From Chrysomallon squamiferum (Eukaryota; Mollusca; Gastropoda; Neomphalida; Peltospiridae): 45,000 bases of DNA. Below the pieces are notes generated by a model. That model was not told the DNA's origin and ran no database searches. It saw only the letters and a list, made by a program, of their open reading frames with translations. Positions 1-43,870 of the stretch are shown piece after piece (within the stretch, counting starts at the first letter, position 1; the number at the start of each line of letters is the position of its first letter). The DNA lies in contig CM022676.1 of assembly GCA_012295275.1 (NCBI GenBank), forward strand, positions 18,841,189 through 18,886,188, given 5' to 3'. The translations under genes were made by a program, and so were the position numbers.

Positions 1-3000
1 TAAAGAAAAATCAGATATATGAGAACAAGTTATTATTTTTAATGTATCAATCTGTTAAAATGTTCTGAAGGAATTTCCCTGTCAATGTTGTGGATATAAA
101 TAAATTTTTTGTTTTTCTTTTAGAGTTAGTTTTTTTTGTGTTTCTTTGCTTTCTTTTAGAATAATTAATTCTGGCAAAAAAGAATAAATGAATGCATGAA
201 TGACAATAATGATAAATAAATAAATAAATAAATAGGTAAATAAATAAATTAGGAATTAAGTAAAATAAAATAAAATAGCGAATGACATAAACTGTGGACA
301 GATATCTTCACTGTCTGTGCGTGTGTCTGTACGACAAATTACAAAAGTAAAATCTACAATAAAAACAAATAATTATGTTTAATGTATGTATCAAAGATGT
401 TTTATTTGACATATAAATAAAACTATTAAAAAAAGAAACAAAACACAATAATAAAAAAAAAAAAAAAAAAACACAAAAGTTTCTGTCTACACATTCTTCA
501 GTACTTGAAATGCTGTAGTTTGATGATTGTGAAGTAAACTTCCTAAACAGACTTTAACAACAGATGATTCACACCACTGTGTGTAATGAGATGATTCAAC
601 TAATCATCATTTCAAATTATTTATCATCATCAACAAGATGATCTGTAAGGTAATGGAAAGAATGATTAATGACATAATCATTTGAAATAATAAATGACAC
701 ACAAACTGACCTTCGCAGTAACACTCCATCATTTCAAATGATAGATGATAAAAGTAAAATGATTAAATAATAACAAAAAGTGAGTTGACTGTCAGGAAAT
801 GAGATTCTGTTTTGAAAAGAAAAAAATCCTTTTACCACATTACACAGTCACACATTGCAGTCACAAATTACAGTCACACATGAGTATTCATAACTTCCTC
901 AGCTGTTTGTGAAAATGTCACTTCAGTCACTTTGTTCACAAGTTCAGCTGACACACTTTCATGCATTAAAAAATCCTTCAATAACATTACACAGTGCAGG
1001 CCACACATTTAAACAATTTTTTTGTTTTGTTTTCTATCCTCCTTGGGATGTCCCAACTATGAAATAAGATGGTAACATTCAAACTATAGAAATATATTGG
1101 CTTTTTTTAATTGGATATTTTAATAAACAACCTCTGGCTTACCACTGGTTTTAAACTTGCACTACATTGTATTATTTATTTATTTTATTTATTTATTTAC
1201 TCTTTTACTGCGGAAAAAAAAAAAAGAGAAAAGAAGAGAAAAGAAGAGAAATGATTTTATGTAGTGCAGTTAGTCACACAAATAACCACGTTGGAATCAG
1301 TGGAAAGTTTTGTTTTTAAATTGTCTGTTCATTGGTAAGTCTTTATGTTACATTACTCTTACACATGTCAGTCTACAGCAGTTTTACCATCTCACCACTG
1401 AGCACAAAATAGTTTTATACGTGCATCTTGTAACACTGATAACTGATCATTTCCTTCAACACCAGCCACACCTTATTACAGTGATACCACACGTTATTAC
1501 AGTGATACCACACTTTATTACACTGATACCACACATATTTGACAGGTATCGAGTATTCAAAACAGGAGTCCACACATAAAGATGAATTTTTCATCAGTGT
1601 TCTAAATTTTGCGTAAGATAAATCAGGTCTCTGGACCCGGTGACAAGGATCTGGCATGTTTTTCAAGAAGAGGTGAGAATCTCTGGTGTAGATGTTTGAG
1701 AAGATTCTTACTTAATGCAAGTCTCACTGAGTGGAAGATGCTGTCTCCGCATCTCCTCTGCTGTACAGCTGTGTCAGGACACAAGACTATTTGTCTGCTG
1801 TGATTCAAAACAAAACGTGAGTACACTAACAAACTAAATAACAGTATTATTTCCATATAGGAAGAACTGTGATACAGAGAGCAAGAGAAAGGATGTACTA
1901 GATGCAGCGAAACCAGAAGCTGTTAAAAGATTTAGTGTACCAGCCATGACTGAATAATTATCTAAACAATCTGTAGTATCGAAATTTAGCTCTAACCAGC
2001 AGCTGGAAAGAATCCTTCCTTCAAATCCAGCAAGATCCTGTGTAGTGACGGATGTCTTTGTTAATAAGATACGATACTCAACATTTCTCACTTCACGTCA
2101 GGCTACACATCCAGGTATTGCAGTTCATAGCTGTGTCATCATGAGAGGTCAGTGATTACATGTATCAAGTGGTACACTTTTGTACCTCGTATCTCTGACT
2201 GTGTGTGGGTTTCAAATTTGAGTCACTGAAGCAGTTCTACACATCACTGAGGTAAGCAGAAGTTTAGAAACTTAGTGATCAGAACATCAGTGACTGTAAA
2301 ATGTACAAACATCCAGTAACATCTACACAAAGTCAGATGATTAAATTTGTGAATTGTCTAATCAATACTGCACTGAAATACAGCTAAAATCAGAGCAGAA
2401 AATATTTGTAAACTTCTGTAATGGTTTAAATTCACTAGGTGATGTTGCTATTTGCATGTAACATCTGAATATGTTACTACAGTTGATTTGTTAATAAAAA
2501 AAATACTTGATATGGTGGAAACTCAAACATTTACTTGACAAACATTACCTGAATCATTAAGTTATCTAATCTTGTCATACTTAGTACATTTTAAGTGTTA
2601 GTAAATAGAGAAAACAGGCTGGGTATACTTCAGACAACTGCTGAACAACAACTGTGCGTCACACACCTATGATCTTCATGTCACACCTTTGGTAACAGCC
2701 ACACCCTTTGCATGTTATCATCAGAATAATGACCCCTGCTGAGCTTTTAAAGAGGACAAGAAAATTACCTTGATCAGTAATTTATCTTACTAGTACAATA
2801 CAAATAATCAAATATTAACTGTGCAGCTAATGTTAATGGTTTGGCGTTTATAAAACTGAATGACTTATATTAAAAGTAATGCAACTTAATGAGACGCCAA
2901 TGAACAGTGTAATGTGATACCAGCTGTGCCATTCAAAATGATTTTATTATCATAAGAAATTTTGGCATAGCACAAATCTTGACAACTGTACACCAGAAGT

Positions 3001-3160
3001 ATCTATGTAACAATAAATACAGCTAAAACAGATATTTATATCTCTGAATTTCCATCCCATTTCATAACCAGGACAAACTCAGGCGACAAAACTAATTAAT
3101 GTTTGTTAAGACGTGTTTGGGGGTACACAGATCATAGTTAACCCATGGCCTCCCTCAAGT
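1..3160. other. AT-rich flank without a recognisable gene
   Basis: I see no supportable gene here. The stretch holds short A/T and TAAA runs (about 185-290 and 440-475), an imperfect inverted repeat of AATCATTT-type words around 595-770, and three copies of a roughly 21-bp unit containing TTACAGTGATAC at about 1470-1535. Open frames near 1310-2090 are short, overlap on both strands and lack convincing splice or start context. It lies downstream of the 3' end of the minus-strand gene that stops at 3932. Confidence 0.6.
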
Positions 3161-3164
3161 TTCA

Positions 3165-3360
3165 GTTTTCATAAAAATGTCACTATTTCATGAACAGTCA
3201 CTATCTGCACAGTCTCACTGTTTTCATGAAATGACACTGATTTCATTACATTAACTACTTCCATAATTTCTCTGTCTTCGTGAACTGAGTGTTTTTCATG
3301 AAATATCAGATTTCTTAAACTGTCTCCATTTTCATGAAGTATCACCATTTTCATGAACTA
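3165..3360. repeat. Degenerate TTTCATGAA-type short repeat
   Basis: TTTCATGAA and its variants recur roughly every 20-35 bases. The word is nearly palindromic, so the tract gives spurious open frames on both strands. It lies 3' of the minus-strand gene. Confidence 0.6.
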
Positions 3361-3477
3361 ATCATGAATACAGGAATACTTTTAACACACAGCTCACTTT
3401 GGAAATACTTGACATCGAGTTCTGAAGAACTGACGAAGTGTTTCAATCTGCTGTCATTTTTGATCTTCCAAACCAGT

Positions 3478-3815
3478 CACAGCTTTGATAATCCACATAA
3501 TCACTTTGATAACACATACAGTCACTTTGATAACACACACAGTCACTTTCATAACACATAGTCACTTTGATAAAATAGTCACTTTCATAATCCATAGAGT
3601 CACTTCACTGATGAAGTTTTTAAGACCAATTATCAGTGATAAGAAGATAATTGTGTTGTTCATGCAGTCACACTTACACACTTCAAACAGTCACACTTAC
3701 ACATTTCAGTCACTTTACTGACACACTTCAGTCACTTCACTGACACACTTCAAACAGTCACTTCACTGACACTTCAAACAGTCACTTCACTGAGGAACAC
3801 TGAGCAGTCACTTTT
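3478..3815. repeat. AGTCACTT-type imperfect tandem repeats
   Basis: Two related motifs alternate here: AGTCACTTTGATAACACA-like units (about 3475-3600) and CAGTCACTTCACTGACAC-like units (about 3700-3800). Copies are imperfect and 20-30 bp long. No coding evidence. Confidence 0.65.
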
Positions 3816-3914
3816 TCCATGATATCTCAGCAAGACAGAAACGCTCGTTCATGACTTCACGAAAAGCTGCATGATTCACTATTCAGGAAGTGTCAGCTCT
3901 GTGTGCACTCTTCT

Positions 3915-3920
3915 TTTATT
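3915..3920 (-). terminator. Candidate polyadenylation signal of the double-transposase gene
   Basis: TTTATT on the plus strand reads AATAAA on the minus strand, 12 nt past the stop codon ending at 3932. It would give a very short 3' UTR; other AATAAA words lie further downstream, so the site used is uncertain. Confidence 0.35.
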
Positions 3921-3931
3921 CGTGAATTTAC

Positions 3932-25991
<22,060 letters not shown>

Positions 25992-25995
<4 letters not shown>

Positions 25996-26108
25996 TTTTC
26001 ACAACTATCAATCAGACAGACGATTTTCAACGCTTTTTCTTGAAATAACTGCCGGAAATTCGACCTTAACGAAAACCAGTCCAAGCGCATCATAACCGCG
26101 CAGCCCAT
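25992..26108 (-). CDS. Upstream ORF overlapping the start of the double-transposase gene
   Basis: A 38-codon frame starts at ATG 26108-26106 (MGCAVMMRLDW...) and ends at TGA 25994-25992. The stop shares ATGA with the predicted main start at 25995. It could act as a translation regulator by termination-reinitiation if the 5' leader is unspliced here. Its existence as a translated peptide is inference. Confidence 0.25.
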
Positions 26109-27031
26109 GAAATCTTCGTTTGATTTCGTACTATTTCGTACTGTTATTTACAGTTATTGATCGAGTTCGAGCGATAGAGATGTTGAGCGTTCATTTGGTT
26201 TAAAATTTACTTATTTATTTATTTTTATCAGTCTTCGGTTATTTATTTTCCGATATAATATTACAAAAACAAAATGAAATAAAATAAAATAATTATCTTT
26301 CTCATTTAACTGATAAAAGTAGAATATTGGCATATTAAAACGAATATTCAAAATATTTCTTATTTATTTATTTATTTACTTATTTATTTATCTATCTATT
26401 AGTTCACTGGTTTAGTTATTTGTTTATAATTCTTCGTTGCTCTTACTCCTTGTTGAAATGCTGAAAATATGTACAGTTCTACTTATTATAAAAATTAGTA
26501 ATAACCACTTGAACTATATAATTGCGGACGGCTAATTCCGGTTATTTCCGATTGTGAAATCCTGTTCACCGAAACATCACGATCAATGCTGATATACTAA
26601 GAACCATAACCGCGTTTGGAATATTTGAAAATAAAAACTGCCTGAAACCGGAACCAGACGAGACACAGTTTATGTTTATTTGTAAGTTATCTTGGTTATT
26701 TCTTCTTATTAATAATTTATCTTTTGATGACATTTATTTACCTAACTTTGAATTTTGTTTTATGTTCTTGATCAGATATATTTGATCGAATATCTAAAAC
26801 ATAGAAACAGAAGCAATTGATATTTGAATGCGATTACTGACGGAATCTGAAACGAGTTGTATGAAAATGGCTCCTTTCAACTATTTTTAGTTTGGTCATG
26901 TGACAGGAAACATAGTAAAAGTATAATGTCACTAAGAGAGAAAAGGTTCTTAAATCTAAACTGCTTGAAGTAATGAATAAATAATTCGGTTAATAGTAGT
27001 AGCAGTAGTAGTAGTAGTAGTACTTGTATTA

Positions 27032-27074
<43 letters not shown>

Positions 27075-27137
27075 AAATAATGTATCTATAACTACGTGTC
27101 TCTCTCAATGAAATTACATGAGCTGTAAACTGAAACT

Positions 27138-27204
<67 letters not shown>

Positions 27205-27404
27205 AAAACGGGGGGTTGCAAATACACACACATGCACTTACACTCAGTAAAAAACTTATAATTTTAACATATTGCTCGCAGTAGGATAATTATTTTAAAC
27301 GTTCATTTTCAGACACAAAATAACGTCTGAACATCTTCTTTATGGAGGGAGTAGCTTCTCGGTGGTTATCTAGATGTGTTTTGATCGAATAACAAGCGGA
27401 ACCC
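25996..27404. promoter_or_regulatory. Divergent promoter region between two genes
   Basis: The two ATGs face apart with 1.4 kb between them. ETS-like cores CCGGAA/TTCCGG occur at 26052-26057, 26536-26541 and 26648-26653, in less AT-rich DNA than the flanks. Repeats inside: a TTTA run (about 26350-26395), (ATT)n with AGT repeats (about 26995-27070) and (GA)n (27139-27203). No clear TATA box is placed for either gene. Confidence 0.45.
27342..27392 (+). CDS. Short upstream ORF of the Myb/SANT-like gene
   Basis: A 16-codon frame (MEGVASRWLSR...) ends 12 nt before the main ATG at 27405. It has a weak start context (TTTATGG). It probably lies in the 5' UTR. Confidence 0.2.
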   Translation: MEGVASRWLSRCVLIE

Positions 27405-29248
<1,844 letters not shown>

Positions 29249-29249
29249 T

Positions 29250-29255
29250 AATAAA
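29250..29255 (+). terminator. Candidate polyadenylation signal of the Myb/SANT-like gene
   Basis: AATAAA lies directly after the stop codon; a second AATAAA is at 29965-29970. The second gives a more usual 3' UTR length. Confidence 0.3.
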
Positions 29256-30270
29256 AAAATCTTTAAAAAGAGAAAGTGAAAAATAATAATATTTTTATGA
29301 GTAGACGAACTCGAATCGCTGACTTCACCTATTCTGGATGTTAGATTACTTCTGCAGCTGCCTTATTTGAATTATATCCCGTTCCAAACAGTGTTTCTAT
29401 GACTTGATATAGTTATGTCGCGCGATCTGCTTCGTGGACTGTGAAAACAGGATTTTAAAAAATCCACAAGTGTGGAAATGTAATTAAGACTTTGTCGCAA
29501 AACTACCAGAGTGTCTGGTACCAGGCAACTCAAACTTTTAATTCAGTTGATACAGGACTGTGTCTTTAACAGCTAGTTTACACATGAGATACCTTTCAAT
29601 TGTACTGTTTATTGTGACAATTCATCTCATATAAAGCTATTAGCATTCAGAGACACTCCAGGAGCCGTAGCAAACATTCTGAAAATAGTCGGGAAGAGGG
29701 AGAGAAGGAGAGAATTCAGATACAAGCTGAACACATTTCTTGTTTTGGCATCAGAAAATGACAATTTTCTGTTTTCACAAACCTAAATAGGGCCTCAACA
29801 TCTTCCGTCTGTTGATTACATCTTCATACCAGGCAACTGGTAAACATTAAACCTTAATAGGGCCTCTGTTATTACTATTTCTGTTGGTGCTCGGTCACGT
29901 GACAGTTGCAGCTCACAAAGTGAGCGAGGTAGGTGATTATCTTCTCCAACTGTGTCCCTGAATCAATAAATCGTGAAAAACAAAAGCAAACTATTATCAC
30001 CTTTTTGAAGTTCAATCTATTACTGTCTTACAGCTTTTTTTTCAAACATCTACTGGGTTTACTGTATTTAAAGTGCGAGAATTAGCTGAGGTTCGTCATT
30101 TTCTGCAAACCCCAGTTTTGCATTATTCACTTTAATTATTAATGTTAAATACAAATTTGTATGTACATAATTAACGAGAGCAATTAGTATACATGCTTGT
30201 AAAATGTTGCTCTTATCAATTTCGTAATCTTTATGATATGATCCATATACATCTGTTGCATCTCAGTGAA
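29256..30270. other. Intergenic unique sequence
   Basis: No gene recognised. GTCACGTGAC, a perfect palindromic E-box, lies at 29894-29903; the surrounding ~24 bp recur in inverted orientation near 32840-32866. Two copies of a TAGGGCCTC word lie near 29790-29870. Confidence 0.55.
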
Positions 30271-30281
30271 TGTAGTATACA

Positions 30282-31030
30282 GATTTAAAGGTGTGGGAGT
30301 TGATTTAAAGGTGTGGGAGTTGATTTAAAGGTGTGGGAGTTGATTTAAAGGTGTAGGAGTTGATTTAAAGGTGTAGGAGTTGATTTAAAGGTGTAGGAGT
30401 GTTGATTTAAAGGTGTAGGAGTTGACTTAAAGGTGTAGGAGTTGATTTAAAGGTGTAGGAGTGTTGATTTAAAGGTGTAGGAGTTGATTTAAAGGTGTAG
30501 GAGTGTTGATTTAAAGGTGTAGGAGTTGATTTAAAGGTGTAGGAGTGTTGATTTAAAGGTGTATGAGTGTTGATTTAAAGGTGTAGGAGTTGATTTAAAG
30601 GTGTATGAGTGTTGATTTAAAGGTGTAGGAGTTGATTTAAAGGTGTAGGAGTGTTGATTTAAAGGTGTATGAGTGTTGATTTAAAGGTGTAGGAGTGTTG
30701 ATTTAAAGGTGTAGGAGTTGACTTAAAGGTGTAGGAGTTGATTTAAAGGTGTATGAGTGTTGATTTAAAGGTGTAGGAGTTGATTTAAAGGTGTATGAGT
30801 GTTGATTTAAAGGTGTAGGAGTTGATTTAAAGGTGTATGAGTGTTGATTTAAAGGTGTAGGAGTTGATTTAAAGGTGTATGAGTGTTGATTTAAAGGTGT
30901 AGGAGTTGATTTAAAGGTGTATGAGTGTTGATTTAAAGGTGTAGGAGTTGATTTAAAGGTGTAGGAGTTGATTTAAAGGTGTAGGAGTGTAGATTTAAAG
31001 GTGTAGATGTGTAGATTTAAAGGTGTAGGA
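30282..31030. repeat. 20/22-bp minisatellite
   Basis: About 35 copies of TTGATTTAAAGGTGTAGGAG, alternating between a 20-bp form and a 22-bp form with an extra TG. The first copies carry GTGGGAG and later ones GTAGGAG or GTATGAG. Confidence 0.92.
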
Positions 31031-31254
31031 ATGTTGGTGATCTATATATTGCTCTTTGAGAAAATAAATAAATAAATAAATAAAAATAAAATAATAATAT
31101 ATACTACCAATAATAAATAAAGAAAACACTGTGATCTAAAAGACACATTTATTTCTCAAAGATAAAACGTTACGTTACGTACGTTTATTTTGTTATGGCT
31201 GGACATACGTTTTTATGTTTCAAATTTTGAATCACCATGCAAACCATTAAAGTG

Positions 31255-31663
31255 TTATTTTAACAACCTTCTTGAAGGCCCCAAAGTTCTGGCATGGAAA
31301 TGTCTTGTTTCCAGTGCACTGTTTGACACGTCTTGCCAAATCACAATTTTTACTGAAGGACCTTTTGCATACTTTGTATTTGATTGCGAAATGCACCTGG
31401 ATAGAGTCTCGCCGATGATATCGTTTGTTGCAGATAAACTGATATTTTTTGGAGTGAGTTTTAATAACGTAGTTTCAGACCCCACTTGGAGTTGTACCTG
31501 CCACCACGTTCCTCACACTCGACGTTGTGGACGCTAAGTCTGTGACCTCTCGTTTGTTCCGCTGTCTCAGACGTCTGGGAACAGCTACAACGTGTCAGCT
31601 CCTGGCCACTGTGTTTCAGTCGGACGCGACGTTTGTAGTTTACTGCATCCACAACGACAGCTG
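31255..31663 (-). pseudogene. Possible broken coding remnant, unidentified
   Basis: Two abutting minus-strand frames cover this stretch: 31663-31461 (VVVDAVNYKRRVRLK ... GGRYNSKWG) and 31485-31255 (SETTLLKLTPKN ... SRRLLK, then stop). The first follows a good acceptor (AAATCTTACAG|CT). Joining them needs a frame change near 31465-31485. AATAAA words on the minus strand lie near 31184 and 31152. The peptides look protein-like, but I recognise no family. It could be a decayed gene or chance. Confidence 0.22.
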
Positions 31664-32085
31664 TAAGATTTAACAGGTCGATTAACAGATTTCTTTAACT
31701 GGCGGAGGCTTTAAATCCTGGATGCTCTGATTGGTCCAGTAAAACCCCCAGATTTTCACCTGTCTCTGATAATCCACGTCATCTGTGACATAAAATTAAA
31801 CTCTGTTACTACGTGAATGAAGCCTGTTTAGAATCTGACAAGTGTGTGTAAAATTTAAACTAAATTAATTATAAAATATTAATTGGCAGAATAGCATTTA
31901 CTGGACTGAATACGTGCCTCCATATACTTATATATATATATTTTATTATATAGATAAACTGATTGAGCACCAAAACAGCAAAACGCTGATAAACCACACG
32001 TTGTACACCGATCAGCCACACTCCGAACACAGCTGAAGTCTCACTTTTTAGCAGGAACTAACTCACATGTGTCTCCTTAACGTTA
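31664..32085. other. Intergenic sequence, nothing firm
   Basis: A short minus-strand open stretch near 31785-31685 (DDVDYQRQVKIW...) follows a CACAG acceptor-like site but reaches a stop within 35 codons. (TA)n at about 31928-31940. No feature called. Confidence 0.4.
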
Positions 32086-32089
32086 ATAT

Positions 32090-32530
32090 GCTTTCATGTA
32101 AACATACCAAACTTTCATGTAAACATACCAAACTTTCATGTAAACATACCGAACTTTCATGTAAACATACCGAACTTCCATGTAAACATGCCAAACTTCC
32201 ATGTAAACATGCCAAACTTCCATGTAAACATGCTAAACTTTCATGTAAACATACCAAACTTTCATGTAAACATACCGAACTTTCATGTAAACATACCGAA
32301 CTTCCATGTAAACATACCAAACTTTGATGTAAACATACCGAACTTTCATGTAAACATACCAAACTTTCATGTAAACATACCAAACTTCCATGTAAACATG
32401 CCAAACTTCCATGTAAACATACCAAACATTCATGTAAACATACCAAACTTTCATGTAAACATACCAAACATTCATGTAAACATACCAAACATTCATGTAA
32501 ACATACCAAACTTTCATGCAAACATGTCAA
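32090..32530. repeat. 21-bp minisatellite
   Basis: About 21 copies of a unit containing CATGTAAACATACCAAACTT with few variants. The length is a multiple of three, so frames stay open on both strands; these are not genes. Confidence 0.93.
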
Positions 32531-39672
<7,142 letters not shown>

Positions 39673-39927
39673 TCGTGTTAGATCGCTATAACAGTAAGTT
39701 TGCATACATTAATTAATATAACTAGACCAATACATACATACATACATAAATACATATATATATACATACATACATAAATACATATATATATACATACATA
39801 CAAACATACATATATATGTGTGTATGTATATATATACATAAAAGAGATATTTGTTCATAAACACATTTATATTTTATGCTACAAATTTATATTCTCACAC
39901 ACAGACACACACACCCATACAGAAACG

Positions 39928-40081
<154 letters not shown>

Positions 40082-40230
40082 TACATACGGATTGAAAATA
40101 CACTGGTATAATGTATAGTGTGTTTATTTTGACAGATATACGAGTTGAAATATTTGTCTCAGCTAGCAACGAAGACGTTTAAATATTTTTATCTTTTACT
40201 CTTGACTCTCTGATTAGATCTTGATACCGA

Positions 40231-40236
40231 AATAAA
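40231..40236 (+). terminator. Candidate polyadenylation signal of gene A
   Basis: First AATAAA after the stop at 39672, about 560 nt downstream. The 3' UTR would include the (GA)n run. Confidence 0.35.
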
Positions 40237-40478
40237 CTTCACCTGACATAATTTTCTTGTTTTTATTCTGGGGAACATTTTTATCTATCTGATGAGCTTG
40301 AACTGTGTAATCGAGTTTCAGTCTCTGTTTATTTCTTTTCACCTCAGTTTGTTACAGAAAATAATAATAATAATAATAATGATAATAATAATAATAATAA
40401 TAATAATAAAAGAAGAAGAAGAAGAAGAAGAAAAAGATCAACAACAACAACAACAAAGATAGCAATAACAATAACTAT

Positions 40479-40529
<51 letters not shown>

Positions 40530-40617
40530 AACATCAGCTATAACAATTTGTCATTTGTTTGTCGTCGTAATAATAGTAGTAACAATAACAATAATTTAAC
40601 GCAGATGATGATGAGAA

Positions 40618-40652
<35 letters not shown>

Positions 40653-41231
40653 ATCTGTATATGCATATTAAAAATATATAAGTATGGTAAAGATACTGAT
40701 ATATTAATAAGGATCAGAGACCTGCAAAGCGTATTAATCCAGCTGTACAAACAGTGTATGCTAACTAGGAGCACAAAATAAATAAATAAACAAATAAATA
40801 CATAAATAAATAAATCAATAAATAAATAAATAATAATAATAAAAATAAATAATAAAATAAAAATTAAATAAATAAATAATAGTAATAATAACACAATAAA
40901 TAATAAAACAAATAAATAAAATAAGAATAAAATAAATAAATAATATACTACAATACTGTGTTGCGTGATGCACTGTCTACTGTATTATATTGTATATTAC
41001 AGTGTTGTTTTCTGATCTACTATTTGGTTTTAAGAAGTCTTGTTACGGTACACATAGTGAAATCGTGACTAGGTGTAGACAAACTAGTTAAGAGTTGAAA
41101 AAGAGGCTTGGCTAAGTGGATCAGGCTAAAACAGAAACGTGCGCTTTTTATGACGTCATAGATTAGATAAAAACGAAAAAAGCACGTAGAAAAAATTTCT
41201 GACTCAAAGTGACCTTTTAGCTTTTTCGTAG

Positions 41232-41299
<68 letters not shown>

Positions 41300-41755
41300 G
41301 ATTGTGTGTGTGCGTATAGTTAGGTCGCATGCTTATATATGTGTGTATTTTATACGTATGTGCGTATATGTATACTCGTACGTATGCATGTATGTATGAA
41401 TCAGTGTGTTTCTATGTGCATGCGTGCGTATGCCTGGGTATCTGTGTGCATTTGCAAAATCGAATTTTCCCTGTTATCAGTAAATAAAAGCAGTCTTCAG
41501 AAAAAATAAAAAAATGAAAAATAAAAAAATAATAATAATAAAGAAGAAAAAGTAGAAGAAGAAAATTGACAAAAAGCTAAACTAACAATAATAACAGAAT
41601 TAACAGAAAGAACAACAACAGCTACTACAACTACTACAACAACAACAACAACAACAACTACTACTACAACAACAACTACTACTACTACTACTACTACTGC
41701 GGGTGTAATCGGAACCAAAATTATTATAGCTGTAGAGTACGTTGTTTCTTTGTTT

Positions 41756-41985
41756 GTCGTAATAAATAATTAACAACGTCATGACTGACATCATTGTTTT
41801 CATTGTTATCTAATGTAATAAATAATTAACAACGTCATGACTGACGTCATTGTTTTCAGTGTTTTCCAATGTAGTAAATAATTAACAACGTCATGACTGA
41901 CATCATTGTTTTCAGTGTTTTCCAATGTAGTAAATAATTAACAACGTCATGACTGACATCATTGTTTTCATTGTTTTCTAATTTA
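41756..41985. repeat. 56-bp tandem repeat with CRE-like sites
   Basis: Four copies at about 56-bp spacing, each with TAACAACGTCATGACTGAC then CATTGTTTTCA. GTCATGAC is a palindrome, and copy 2 contains a full TGACGTCA. It lies about 1 kb upstream of gene B. Confidence 0.85.
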
Positions 41986-42562
41986 AGTACTGCCTCCATC
42001 TTCACGAGATGGAGACTATTCAACCTTTTAAAAGTTTATTTTTTAAATTATTATTATTTATTTTATTGTACTGTAGGGAGACGAGAATATAAACGTTAAG
42101 TAAATAGAACTGCCCGCTGTGTCTAACAGCAGAGATGAAGCCATGACGACGACTGCTACAACAAAAACAACAACAACAACAACACAGTAATAAAAATGTT
42201 TAAATAATGATGATGATGATGATGATAACAAAACAACAATAATAAAAACATGTTTTTTATGATGATGATACCAGCAACAATAATAAAACAGTGACTGCAA
42301 CAATAATAATAATAACAACAACAACGACATCATTAATAACAACAACAAAAATACTGCTACTACTGTAATAATAATAATAATAATAATATCAACAACAACA
42401 GTGGCAACGACAACAGTACAAATGACAATGACAACAACTATAACAATAACAACAAATAATAATAATAATAATAATAAATAATAATAATAACAACAATAAT
42501 AATAATAATAACAAATAATAATAATAAATAATAATAAATAATAATAACAATAATATTAACAA

Positions 42563-42616
<54 letters not shown>

Positions 42617-42629
42617 AATAATAATAATA

Positions 42630-42744
<115 letters not shown>

Positions 42745-42862
42745 TAATAATAATAATAATGATAATCGGTATACGTTATCGCTAATCGTGTTTGACACAT
42801 ATGGCGTGTGGTGTCTGAGAAAATAAACAGATGACGTTTTTATTTCAGAAATAAAAAAAAAG

Positions 42863-42870
42863 TATTTATA
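42863..42870 (+). promoter_or_regulatory. Candidate TATA box of gene B
   Basis: TATTTATA lies 61 nt upstream of the gene B ATG, which would leave a 5' UTR of about 30 nt. A plausible but unproven core promoter. Confidence 0.35.
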
Positions 42871-42923
42871 GCTGTCGTCTAAAACTCACCTTTATTCATT
42901 TGTAGCTTACAAAGAGGATCAAA

Positions 42924-42963
42924 ATGAACGCATTGTGCGTGTTTCTACTCTGTCTGTGTGCAG
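42924..42963 (+). CDS. Gene B exon 1: signal peptide
   Basis: 40 nt ending GTGCAG|GTGAGA. ATG with A at -3 (AAAATGA). Confidence 0.8.
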
Positions 42964-43838
42964 GTGAGATTCGTGTCATGTTGGAACCCTCAGTGATGTC
43001 GTTGTTGTGATAATCTTGAACAAATAATTAATTAACATCTCAAATTACAAACGTAATGAGAACTTTAATTGACGTTTTATATCATTTAATTATTTATTTA
43101 CTATTATTATTACTACTATTATTGTTATTATTATTACTACTATATTGTTATTGCTGTTATTATTATTATTATTATTAGTAGTAGTAGTTGTTTGATTTTT
43201 TGTTATCACTGGAAAAATAAATAAATAAATAAAAATAATAAAATTTAAACGTTTGCTAATAATAAAGTATGTTACAAGTTCGCAATGAAAATAAATATTA
43301 AAAATAAAATATTCTGTTAGTTTCTGATCATTTTTTTTTTTTTTTTTACATACACTTATTTATTTATTTATTTATTTTGATTTCTTTCTTTATTTATTAA
43401 ATATCTTAATTTGTTTACTTACTAAATAATTTATATATTTATTTATTTATTTGTGGGATTTGTTCGCATTACGTAAGTACAAAGAACAGAAGAGCTCTGC
43501 ATCTATTATTACTGTTTTATCTTTTGTTTCGTCGTTTCAGCGTACACACAGGCATGCAGCCATCACAACGACTGCGGTGACGGTCACTGCTGCTTCTTCG
43601 GCGTCTGTGAGCCTGCTCACTACTGTCACGGTGAGTTCTTCTCTCGTGAGAAAATACAATAAAAAAAAATCAATTAAACAAAATTTTAAAAAATCAGAAT
43701 ACGTAAATGTATATAAATATAAACAGACAGGTGAAGATGTAAATAAATTTGTACACTTGTACATTAATAAACACAAAACAATCCAAGAAAAACAAAAACT
43801 AAAAAACACAACCGTCGTTTTTGTTGTTGTTATTGTTA

Positions 43839-43870
<32 letters not shown>

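Noticed and set aside
595-770. Possible hairpin RNA from inverted AATCATTT words
   Set aside because: The arms are imperfect and AT-rich, and many such words occur by chance here.
29300-29330. Possible tRNA B-box (CGAACTCGAATCGC)
   Set aside because: No matching A-box, acceptor stem or anticodon loop could be drawn around it.
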